Part shown: piece by piece, positions 23,401 through 35,400 of the stretch
How positions within the stretch are numbered: position 1 is the stretch's first letter
Layout of the letters: each line of letters begins with the position of its first letter
Source: Podocnemis expansa
Lineage: Eukaryota; Chordata; Testudines; Podocnemididae
DNA length: 64,000 bases
Direction: 5' to 3'
NCBI GenBank assembly: GCA_007922195.1
Contig: ML682002.1
Span: 744,001-808,000 of the forward strand
Translations under genes and position numbers: made by a program
The notes under the pieces: model-generated
Database searches by the model: none
What the model saw: only the letters and a program-made list of their open reading frames with translations
What the model was told of the DNA's origin: nothing

Positions 23401-26400
23401 GAGATTTCTAAAAAAGAATAAACTACTTAGGATGTCTCTACTTCTGGGGGCTCACCTTGAGATCCCGAGCCTAGCCTGATTTTGTGGAAGTGCTGAGTGC
23501 TGGCCCTCTCAAATTTAGATGCCTTTATGGCATCCAGAAAATGAGGCCCTCAGAATTCACTAGTCATCTTTGAGCACCTCGTCTTGATCTCGCTGGGCCT
23601 CAATTTGCTATCTGTAAAATGGAGATGGTAACGCTTCCCTTCTCTTCTCCCACCTTCTCCCTGGGCTCTTTGCAAGCTCACTGGGGCAGGGGCTGTCTCT
23701 CACTAGGTGTACACCCAGCACTTGCCACACAAGGGACAAAAGATTGCCAGCAACTGCTTTGCCATGTGTCCTATCACCCCTTGCCATGCAGCCAGGTTGT
23801 GATGCTTGCCTGTGACCCGGTTATGACAAACCTAAGCTGAGCTGTATCCACACAGCAGCTGTTTTCACAACACAGCCACACGTCAAGTGTGCCGTCATGG
23901 CCACACCTTTGACATAGGTGGCACGGTCCTCCCTCTCCTTGCTCTGTAAAGCCAGTGGCCTCTCACTCACCTTGGTGCTGGTGATTCTCAAGGAGACGCT
24001 GCCCTTTAAGACCTCCAGGACATTGATGTGCCCGTGTTTGGCTGCCAGGTGAATTGCCGTCATTCCTTCCTAATGAGGAGGAGAGGACAAGCATCACAAG
24101 ACATGGCCTAGTGCAAACACCAGCATGTTATCACAGCAATGGAGGAAGGCTGGGTGAGGGACAGAGGCTTGGAACAGGCCTCCTGGGGTCTACTCATATC
24201 CTTTGAGGTCGTGACACTTCCATCATGGCCTAACTCCATGCTATGAGGGTACAATTCAAGGCATTACAGGCTGGCTGGGCAGTCAGGACACGGGGTCAGC
24301 CAACGGAGAGCTACGTTAGCCTAGAACTGTGGGAAGAGTCATGAAGAAAGAGGAGACTGGCTCTTTACAAGGGAAACATTGCTGCCCTCTTACTGGGTAA
24401 AAAGAATTAATCCCTCATCCTGGAAAGAAAACTCACCACACTAGAGTCACAACAGGTCACTATCGTGGGTCTAGTCTGTGAGATACAAAAATTGGGGGTG
24501 GGAGAGATGGAAAGAGCAAAAAGAGGGATGTTTTACTTTAGCATCTCAGAGAAATGTTAGCACCTTCCTCAAAGGAGAAAGGGTCCAGGCCTGCCACTCA
24601 CATAGGTGCACATCACAAAGAGGAGCAAGGAGGTGAACATAAATTTTGTGAATGCAACTTTCCCTTCTGAGCATGCCCCCTGAAATGAGGGAGGGGAGCT
24701 CAATATAGCTCCCAGCAGCCCACGGTTTTGACTGCAGAAGGGCCAGGCAGTTGGCCAAAGCAGGCAGCCATCACTCATTGCGTTGATCACATCTGCACTT
24801 TGCACGGGGAGCTGTCTAGCAGAGCCCTTGCTACTTACACCATCCTCATCCGCTGCCGAGGCGCCTGACTGCAGCAAGACCTTCACCACCTCGCCGTGCC
24901 CGCCCGCAGCTGCCAGGTGCAGAGGAGTGGAGTTGTTTGTCTGCAACACAAAGACAGAGCGGCTGGGTAACTAGTTATGTGCAACCTGGGTCTGAACGAG
25001 CTCTCCCTGCTGTGGGAAAACGTCAGGACCAGAATGCGGTTGCATTAGCACACTCACTCTGTAGGAGCTCAGCACAATGGGATGGCTTTGTCCAAATGAT
25101 CCCTTTGGCTGGTGTTAGGTGACAAATCACTTTCATGCTAAATACAAGGCGAATGAAATATTTCCCCCCTCTTTGCATAAGTAAAGGGCAGCAGAACTGT
25201 GTTCTGATGGGGAGACCACCCTCATCTGAAACAGGCAAGCAGGAGGCTCGGATGCAGACCCCGTCTCCTCTCACTGGTGAAAAGGACTTGGTGTAGGTGT
25301 CCCTGCTGGGAGATAGTGCTCCATATAAAAGTCCTGTGCATGGTTGACTAACTCCTCCCCGCTGTTCAAAGATAGAGCTTCCTAGGGCTCCGCGAGTCTT
25401 GTTAAGTGTTCACTAGAGCTGAAACCCCTTGGTGTGGGGCTGTGTTTTCTGCCCTGCCTGCTCCAGCAGTGAAGTTCCCACTGGGAGCTGGGTGGTGCCT
25501 CGAGGTCTCAGTAGAAAAGGAGGTGGCAGCAGAAGGTGACGATGTGCACGGGTGGCAGCCGGTGGGACAGTCAGTGGAGCACAGGGTGCCCAGCAGATAC
25601 AGGGAGCGACTGGCAGGGTGGTGAGCAAACAGGGTTGCTGCAATAATGGCCAAACAGCAGAGCGAGCAAGGTGCCTTCTTTTCCCCTCGTCCCCTAAATC
25701 AGAGTACAAGGGGACCCTGCAGCTGCACCTCTGAACTCTGGGTCAGCCCTGACTAACGATAACTACTGTAAATGTGGTGCTGTGAGGGAAGACATGTTAA
25801 AGAAAACTTGGTCGCTGGGCTTAAAAAACTGAGGCAAATGGAAACTGTTCAGTGTACTCTGGACTGGGTGTTTTGCTCATGCGTATATGCTCGTCAACAT
25901 GCTTGTGGCATTTTCCCAAGATAATGCCAAGTTACTTTTCTCTGTTTGTTAAAAGTCTCATTTCTACACTCAGTCTCTGTGCTTATGAGAGGGAGGGGAG
26001 GTGTTGCCTGGACCTTGCATTCGACAAAGGAAATGGTGAAGGAAGGACACCCGCTATGGAATTAGACCTCCCACATGGCAGGTGCAAAGAGGCAGAAATT
26101 GCATTAGTCGCCTCTTCAACATCACTACCCTGATGGGGCGGCGGGGGTGAATAAACCCAGTCACGTCACACAACATGATATTTCACCACTTTGCTTCGAT
26201 TGCACTGGCTTGAGCCCTAAATCTGGGATCCTAATCCAACCTTTGCCTAACTTTAGGAGTGTGGGAGGTAGGCTTCTTGGGTTGGCCAATTATGTCGATA
26301 GGAACCAGCTGAAATGCTCCAATCCAGCATCTCAAAAAGTATAAATAGGAAACCCCTTGGCTTCCCTCCCAGCCATAAGACACAGGGGTCTCGACAAGAT

Positions 26401-29400
26401 AAAGGGAATGTGCCTGCAGCTCTTAGTAAGGACATTTTCCTCTTCCCCTTTGTGATGAGATGACTGTCAACGTTGCTACAGCTGCCAGCTGGTTTTTGTA
26501 GTGTGTGCTATACAGTGACACCACCAGTGGATCTCTTCAGACCTTGCTTTTTGGGCCAAACAACTGAGGCTGAGGTTGCAGTCCATAGTTCCTGGTTAAA
26601 TGCAGCTGTTGGACCCTCTGCCTCCTCTCTTTGGCTTGTATGACGAATCACAGAGTGCATCCTTAGGGCAAGTTAGTGCTGAGAAGACCCAGGATTGAGG
26701 CATCTGGAGGTGAAGCCTGTGAGAGAATCCCACATAGTCTTACAAAACAAACAAGCAGTCCTGTGGCACTTAAAAAACTAAGAAATTTATTTATCACATG
26801 AGCTTTTGTGGGAGAAAATCCCACTTCGTCGGATGCTTCTGACAAAGCGGGATTTTCTCCCGCGAAAGCTCATGTGATACATATATTTGTTAGTTGTTAA
26901 GTGCCACAGGACTCCTTGCTTGTTTTGCTGAACTCGACTAAGACGGCTACCCCTCATGGTCATGATGCTCTGTGCTGTTGCACTGCTGTGGCGTTTGGTC
27001 TTTAGAGATGCCACCCAACACTTTGATTCCCAGTAATGTCAGATCTTAGTGATGGGCAGCTCCTTGTGGGGCACCCTCCATGCTGAAGGCGGGTGGAAGC
27101 GCAGGCCCGCAGGAGGTGATTTCCATGCTAGTGAGCACTTAACAAAAGACTCCCAACAGAAGCTTGCCTAGCTCTGTATTTGAACAGCGGGAGGGAAAGG
27201 CATGCTTGGGGCTCTCAGGCTGAGCCCACACTTCCAGGCAAAAGGTCCCCAACCCCTATCAATGTCTGTCATCCGAACCCCTTGGTTAGCCAGTTTGGTT
27301 AGAGGATAAAGACACTTCAATCAGAACAGGCTCGGCACCATTCTGCTGCCCTTTGCTCATGCTGTAAGGAGACAACTTTCTCATTACTCCTGCATTTAAC
27401 GCTAAAATGTTAACCCAACACCAGCAAACAGGAGCAGGAGAGAGTCCCTCCAAGCCCTGCTTACATCTCTCTTATTGGGTTGTCCATTGGCCGCGGAGCT
27501 AGGACTTCGATAGTGTGGCCATGCAACAAGGGCAACTGAGGCATTGAGAATGAAACACTGGATTTTAGCTGGGCACTGCTTGAGCTTTCACACACGGGGA
27601 AACAGGAGGTGCAATACCCCCTCTTCTTCCATACAGGTTCAGCACCAGCTTCAAACTCCTCCCACAGATCAACTAGTGAGCGTTCTCCATTTTCCCTCGT
27701 CCTCCTGCATGAACGTTTGACTCCCAGATTTCTCATCCCATGAGGATACTGGAATAGGTCAGATCTAGATGGAGAGATCAGTGCTGTGAAATGCTACACA
27801 GCTGAACAGGACCAAAGCTTGGGGACAGCCCCACGTGGACTCACCTTGTTGCGTGCTGTGGTCACCCCCACCTTGTTGAACTTCAGTAGTTCCTTGATGA
27901 CAGCAACACTGCCTTGCGAGGCAGCTATGTGGGCACAGGTTGAACCTTCCACGTTGGCAGAGGTCACCAATTCCGGCTTGTGCTTCAGAAAGAACTTAAC
28001 CACCTCTGAATGGTCGTTCTCCGCAGCCAGGTGCAGCGGTGTCTGTCCTTCCTGGGGAGAAAACAGAGCCAAGCACCTTAAAACTCTGGCCTGCCACTGG
28101 ACTGAGTTGGGGCTTGATTGTGCCTTGGTTCCTCTGGGGTGGATGTGGCTGGAAGGTAAAGGCTGGGGCAAAAGAGGGATGTTTTTCCAATTCACACATT
28201 CAGATCTGAAAAGCAGAAACTTCCAAAAATTAAAGGCTTCTGCCAGAAAAACTGGAAATTCAGCCACGGGCCACCTGGTCTGTACCTGAATGGTCACAGT
28301 TAGAGGTAAATCAGCCTTTTTTCGGTCAGGCAGCTGGAGACTGAAAACAAAATCAATCAAACACGAAGATTGAATGAAGAAGCATTTTAACTTGCCAAGA
28401 CTGTTGTTCAAGTGTCTGCGTTCCTGCTAAAACATCTGCTGGCAACACTCATTCTGCCTCCAAAGCAGGGCGTGGCACAGTGGGGGACAAAGTCCCTTTC
28501 CTGCTTTACGCATTAGCAAAATCAAAAATGTGAAGGGGATCTTGCTTGTGTTCTCTGGCTCTTTCCACTGCTCCTTAAGGTACATGTGAACCTGCAACTT
28601 AGATTTACCCGTGGGCCCGGTCTGGCCAATGCTGATGGAGATGGACTAGGGGCAGATGTCAGAACTCAGCTAAAACACCTGGTGGTCAGCTAAGAGCCGC
28701 CTGGGTGAAGGACATTGGTGACCATGAGCATGCACACATGGCGGAGTAGGGATCTTGCTCGGCTACAGGTATAAGGTAGGCAGCGTCTGCATTAGTTTGC
28801 ACAACCACATTGTCAGAGAGGTCAGTCTTGTTCCTTTCACCAGCACTCAATTCGCATACCCATAGCTCTCTTCGCGCTTCACTTTTAAAGCATGGGATTT
28901 CACACAACAGACACATCCGCTTTTCTTTCCACTTCCACCCAGCTACTTAGTTATCTGCAATGTGTAGGCTGGTCCACTTCTGGTCATTTTTCAGCAGTGC
29001 ACACTCCATAGTCAATGGGCCAGATTATTTATATGCCCAATGGGACTGCTACGGAAATCCTAACAGGGTGATTGCTGCAACTGCTGGGGAAATCCCTGCG
29101 GTTTGACACACAGAGCCAGAATGATTAGGAAGTGGAAAGGGAGGGGAACAGAGAACGCTGCTGTTGTGAAAGACAAATGTCTCACATAAGGAATGATAGA
29201 GGAAGGAATATTAGACAAGGGAGAGATAAACTGGGCTTTATTTAGACCCTAGGGATGTTTTTGACAGCTGGCTACGGCAGACTCTGTTGTTTTGAATCTT
29301 GTTATTTGCAGACAGAGGGCTGAGCACATGACATCTAACACAATTCAATGACAAGTCGAGTGAGTGCATCTTCACTAGACAGGCTGAGGGTGACCAGACA

Positions 29401-32400
29401 GAGTTGGAAAAAACAGGACCAGGAGGGGAGAGATCTGGTTATTCTACCCCTCCTTCCCAGCACCTCATGCCCTGGGGCTGCCCGCTCCCTGCCAGCACGT
29501 CCTCCACCTTCCCAGAATGTCTCAGGACCAGCCCCTCACTGGCCCCGGCTCCCTGGCCCCAGGACTAGCACCCACAGCGCCCTGGTCCAGCTCCCTCTTT
29601 CCTCCCTGCAGCACCCATAGCGGGAGCTCCCTCCCTCCCCTGCCCCATGGCTTCCCAGTCCAGCTCTCTCCCAGCACCTCGGGCGCCCTTCTCCCACTGC
29701 CTCCCCTCCCAGCGCCCACACTCTCCAAAGTGGAGGCAGAGACCCTGCAGTGGCTTTCCATTTCCCACTTTGAGAAACCCGGGCACTGCCTGGACTGTGC
29801 GTGGTGGGAGATTTAAAGTGGCTCCACTGGCCCCAGCTGCACGAGGAGCTGCAATACCAAAACGAGGGACAATTCATCCATTTTTGACTGAAAATACAGG
29901 ATATGTGATAGAGGGCTAAGATAAGGGACTGTCCCTTTCAAAACAGGATGCATGGTCTCCCTAGCCAGGCTGACGGCTACGTTTCAGCAGGAATGATGGC
30001 TAATGGAGTGCTAATGAGCCTTGCTATTCCTAACCTTGCACGGCATCTTACCTGACATTATCGGAAATGAGCCAGGGCCTGCAGAGCCCAGAAAATTGAG
30101 TGAATTTAGACTTAGATTTTAATGGGAGTAACTGGAACCATCAGCACTTACAGAGGTCTGAGGAAAGTGTGTGGGGCTCTATCATAATCTGGCAGCAGCA
30201 GCAGTTTTGCTAAGACAGTGCCAAATGCTCAGCGTCCGTGTTCCACTTCAACTTAAATTTATATTTTTGCTGATTTCTCTGCCCCTTCAGGCCCAGGCTT
30301 TAATCATGGGGACTGCTGCTCCTTTAAAATTGTTCCTTGGGGAGGAAGCCAGCTGTCCTGCAGTGTGATATCAATGTCACCGTGCCACCAAGCTGCAAAA
30401 TGGGACAACCGGCTCCGCTGACTTTCCATCAACCTACAGTGCTGTGGGTTAGCACGGCAGCCTTACAGTGAACAGCAGCGCCAGGCTAAGGGGGTTGAGT
30501 GGTTTCCTCAGCTGCAAATGTTGGGGTTCAGCTATTGGTTGTATAGGCACTCAGAAAGGCATATCAAGGTTGAATGTATCTTCATCCCTGTACAAGCTGA
30601 TGATCTGCTGAGGCAATCACAGGGGCCCGCTTGGGTTGCAACAGCAGAGTTTTAGTATGCTTTGGAAGGACTCAGTTTCCCTGGAGATTCTTCCAAGTGT
30701 GTATGTTTGGCTATGGATGCTAAACTGTCCTGGGTCGGGGAGGGAAACAGCTGTAAGCTGTTTCTATGGGAGATGGGAAGCCAGGGGGAAGCAGCTGTGA
30801 GTGGGGCCCTGAGAGGAAGCAGAGGTAGATCTTGGGCAAAGAGCTTGCTTTAGATGCAAGCTGGGGAATTCTGGAGCAAGGAAACCGCCTGCTGTTTGTT
30901 TTCACTGCATTCAGGGAAACAGGACTTTGGTGGATGTTCCGTTTAAATAAACAAGAACAGACCTGACCGTATCACCAATTTCTCATCCCAACAGCAACAG
31001 CTGGGTAAGGCTCTGCATTTTGGCTAACAGCTTGGGCCGAAGGAGCCTGTCACAAGGCCGTGCTGTGAGCGCCGTATCAGGGTTGGCCTTTTTAGGCATT
31101 CTGCAAGCTAGGCTGCTGTTGGATAATCTCCTATTTTTTAAACACATGCCCATCCATAGGGTACTTCACAGAGGGGCCCTTCAGCAACAGTGTAGGATCA
31201 CAAGTTACCATCCCTATATGATTCATGCTGGCTGTCCTTTTTTTTTTTTGAGGGTCTCAGCAGAGGTTTCAAGGACTAATGGGCCATGGAGACCAATGTG
31301 ACTTCTCCCCCATGGAGGAAGCTCCTCCAGGTTATAGTCAAGGCACAGTGGTATGTGACAGATGCATGCTGGCTAACCCTGGGTACCAGTTTTCTGTCCA
31401 TATGGTTTGGGTCTCCAGGACTCTTCCAGTTAGACCCTCCAAATTCTGGCTGGTCAGCTGAAGGAGACAAATTTCTTATCTGGCATCAGCTCCAGCTCCA
31501 CCTGCCTCCCCCAGAAAACAGCTTCTGGTGAGGGACAAATTGGGCACGTTGGGTGGACACAATGCAGAGCGCTATGTCAGCCCTGCATCCTCATCTAGCA
31601 GGTGATCACTTAGGAACTTTATGTCTTTGGTGTCAGCCAGCGCCACACCTATTCTCCTTTAACTCACGGTTGAGTAGGCACATACCAGGCCATTGAATCA
31701 GCTCCCAACTTCCCTATGCCAAGAGGATTTCTGGATAGGACAGAAAAACTTTTTAAAAGATACAGTAACAATTGAACATGCCATATAAAAATAACCACTT
31801 ATACCAATTGGTGGCCTTTGTTTTACATTATGTTTTTCCCTCTTGTTCTCCACATGGCGCCCCATCTATTCCTGCTCCCCAAGAGGTAAGACGGCCCCTC
31901 CAGCATGCTCCTGATGCTTATTTTAGCACAGGAACTAACAGCAAGCCTGACACAGGAATCAGCAGTGGAAATAGGCCAGCAAGTAAAATATCCGGTCGTA
32001 AAAGCCAGTGCAGAATGTTTGCAATAAAACATTTGTATGCAGGGGAAAAAGCAGCTGGGGACACAAAGCAGAGCAGTAAGTGATGAAAAGTGACGTCTGG
32101 CACAGACAGGGAGGTGTAAGCTCTCCCACTGATACAATAAAGCCTTTGGCTCATCAGCTCATCTTCCACTGGAGTCATTCAGACTCCCCAATGAATAAAC
32201 CTCATGGGAACCCCATGAACGATCCCATGACTTGCCCAAAGTCACAAAGCAAGTCACTGGCAGAGGCAACCCCATCCGCTCAGAGGAGTCAGAGGGCGGC
32301 TCTTGTGGCACAATGATTCATGGGGTACTTCTGCCATCAGACAGAGGCTGATCAAATTCAATCCAGCTACAGATTAGAAACAGAGCAGGGGGCGCAGGCT

Positions 32401-35400
32401 TCCTGGGGGTTAAAATAAAAGGAGGGTCCTGTCTGTTATATACTTACTGACAGCTGGTTGCATGGCATTATACAGTAGTAAGCCTCTTGCCCAGTGGTGA
32501 GGCTTTCTTTGGGCAGGAAGGACAATCTAACGACTAAGACAGAGTTGAGATTCTGGAGACTTTTACTTCACTGGCGCCTTACAGACTAACAGATTTCTTC
32601 TGGCATACACTTTTGTGGGCACCAACCTGCTGCTCCACTCCTGCTCCTTAGACAACTTGTTGTGTGTCTTGTCTCATTGCCTCCAAATAAGGTAATACCC
32701 CCAAGCCGTCAGCCTAGACTACTCAGTGCCTGTAAAACCTTGGCAGAGAGAGGCTACTGGAGAGCAGAGTACTCATCTGGTGAGTTAAAAGATTTCTAGG
32801 CCGTGGGGAGCGTTAGAGCTGGCATTCTGCTGGTGGAATGGCATTATCTGGTGTAGGGCTATAGGCACCCCTCTCCGAGGGCATGGGGTCCCCCTACCTT
32901 AATGGCACCAGCAAAGGGAAATAGCAATCAGAAGGAGAAAGGAAAGAACCCAAATGGATAACAATGAGCTCCTAGGTCACATCCAGACAAAGAGCCTGTA
33001 AAGTTCATGGGGAAAGGAAATTATTTTGCCTTTGGCAGCAGGGGCGGGACCTTCTGAATCACAGGATGTTTTGCTCCTAGACACGTATTCATCTCAGCAG
33101 AGCTCATGTGCAGGCTGCAGCGCCTCTTTGCGAGGCTGGGACAAGGAGCTAGGATCCGCGCGGGAGCCTTACAATGTCCGTGGCGTTGACGTCCACACTC
33201 AGGTTCAGCAGGCTGGTGCACACGTCCAGCTGGCCATTCAGTGCTGCCAGGTGCAGAGGGGTTCGCTTGGTCTGCCCAAGAAGAAAAGCCAAAGTGAATT
33301 CAGCACACAGCTTCCTTTAAAGAGCCAACACAGCACCAGGAGAAAAGGTGGCCCTGTAGGGATCCAAGTGGATGTGGACGTCTACTCTGGGGCAGAGATA
33401 CCCGTTGGCCTTTGAAGGATACACTATGTCTCCACTAGGAAAGCAGGTATTTTCTTTACCTCGTGCAGCTGACATGGTAAAGTCCTATGGAAGACAAGAC
33501 ACCTGAATAGACTGAGGAGAAGCTTGGGAGGAGACCAGAGTTTATATCTCAACCTGCTACCACACGTGAAAGCTACACTCAGCCTTGTCTGCACTAGGAT
33601 TTTACTTTGCGTAGGTTACTGCGTGTCAGTTAACAATACTCCTCTTTCTCCAGTGAGGACGAGGGCTAAGATTTAAAGGGGCCAATGTTAGCACTTGCTA
33701 GCAAACACCTTTGAAAAGCCTGTAGTTCAAGACTTTAACACCTGCTAACCCAGACAAATTAAAGCCCAGACTGGCCCTGGCTTTAGATCAACCAGGTTAG
33801 CATACGTTAAAAGCAGGGGGTGTTGTGTGCACTAGACCAGAGGTTCCTGGCTTGAAGGCCACAGACATCATTTTTACAACCCTGAAGGTCCAGCAGACAC
33901 TGTCAGTCGGGCCCCCATCCCTGCAACCAGCTGGAAGGAGCTCAGGGAGCAGGTAGCCTCCTTGCAGACAGCCAGTCTCCCTGTCCTGTAGCCCTCGGCA
34001 CCTGGGTCCCCAGGCAGTAGCTCCCTGCTGCAGCCAGGGGTGTGGAAGATCAGGGCCCCCCTTCCTTTGGCTCCAGCAGGGACCCTAGCACCCAGGGAAT
34101 TAAGTGGATTGCTTTGTCATGCTCCTTGCTACAGCCAGGGGGAAGGAAACACTGATCTCTTATCCTCTTGGTCACAGCAAAGAGCCTGCTCTTGTCTCTT
34201 AGTCCCATTGAGTGCTGTGCCTGGGTCCTTAGGCACGGATCTCTTCTGCAGCCAGCAGGAGGGGAGCTACGGGCCACTTTGAAAGCTGTCGCAGGCCGCA
34301 GATTGCAAACCACTGCACTAGATATTCCAAGAACGTTAGCAAACACCACAACGTCTACCTTGGTTCAGACAAAGCCCAAGCAACTGAGAATGCCGTGCAA
34401 CTCCTCACGTAGCAGGGACGCTTAACCTGAAGTCTCCCTGCCCCTTTTCTTGGGCTTTGGATGATATTCTGGGTTGAGCTGCTCAGAGGCACCCCCAGAA
34501 CTACCAGTCCAGAGCAAGGACGACTCTGGAGGCGGTAAGCCACCTTTGTGGCCTTCAGAGTCTGGGCTGCTTCAAGGACTGGAGAGGCCCCCACCATAAG
34601 AAGCCAGCCCTGACAGAGTTATTTCTGCCGTTGCCACTGGGCCATATCACTGCCAGGAATTTTCTCAGCACCGTGCATTGTGTTGGTCCACCCTTGACAC
34701 ATCTCTCCTGCTCCTAGCTCTTCCTCTTGCACATCCCCTAAGGTAAAGTTTGTGAGGTGGGCCTTGCAAGGTAGCTTTACTACAGTCTTCCACAGTGCCT
34801 CAGCTAGAGGGCTGTGCCCCAGCCAGCCAGAGTTATTTTGGGGCCCCTTTACACCACTCCGACCCTTTTACCATCTGACTGAAGTGGGGTGTGAGACCCT
34901 CATGTACCAGCCCTGAAAAACCAGCACAGTGCTGTGATAGAACGGACACCAATGCAAGTGAAGTGAAGGGCTATATGGGGTCAGAAACCACATAGCTGAT
35001 ATGTTTGTTCCCAACAGTCACCAGCTTAGCAGAATTTATTTTGGTAGCTGCTACTTTCCCTGGGGAACCTTGATAGTGGTTCATGCTATTGCAATCCTAA
35101 AATTATCCCAAGCACGCCAATATCTGTCGGTTTGAAGGAAGCAGGCTCGGCTGGTGTTAAGACCAAAGCCCTTTTTATGTAGCTCTGTGCCTCCTTGCCA
35201 CTGGGCCTGGATGCTTGAGCCGTTTATTTACTAGCTGACTGAAACCAAACGAACAAATACTCTTAATATGATGGAAGGCCGAGCTCTGATTTAATTAGGG
35301 TTGGCAAAGGGTATGAGGAGAGAATTTCAACCTATAGGATCTAAGCTAACCCCATGTCAAGGCAGCTTTTACCGGAGCCCATAAGAGACTTGAGAATGGG

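Noticed and set aside
27786..28289. 167-codon plus-strand open frame
   Set aside because: Antisense shadow of the two-repeat exon at 27,845-28,051.
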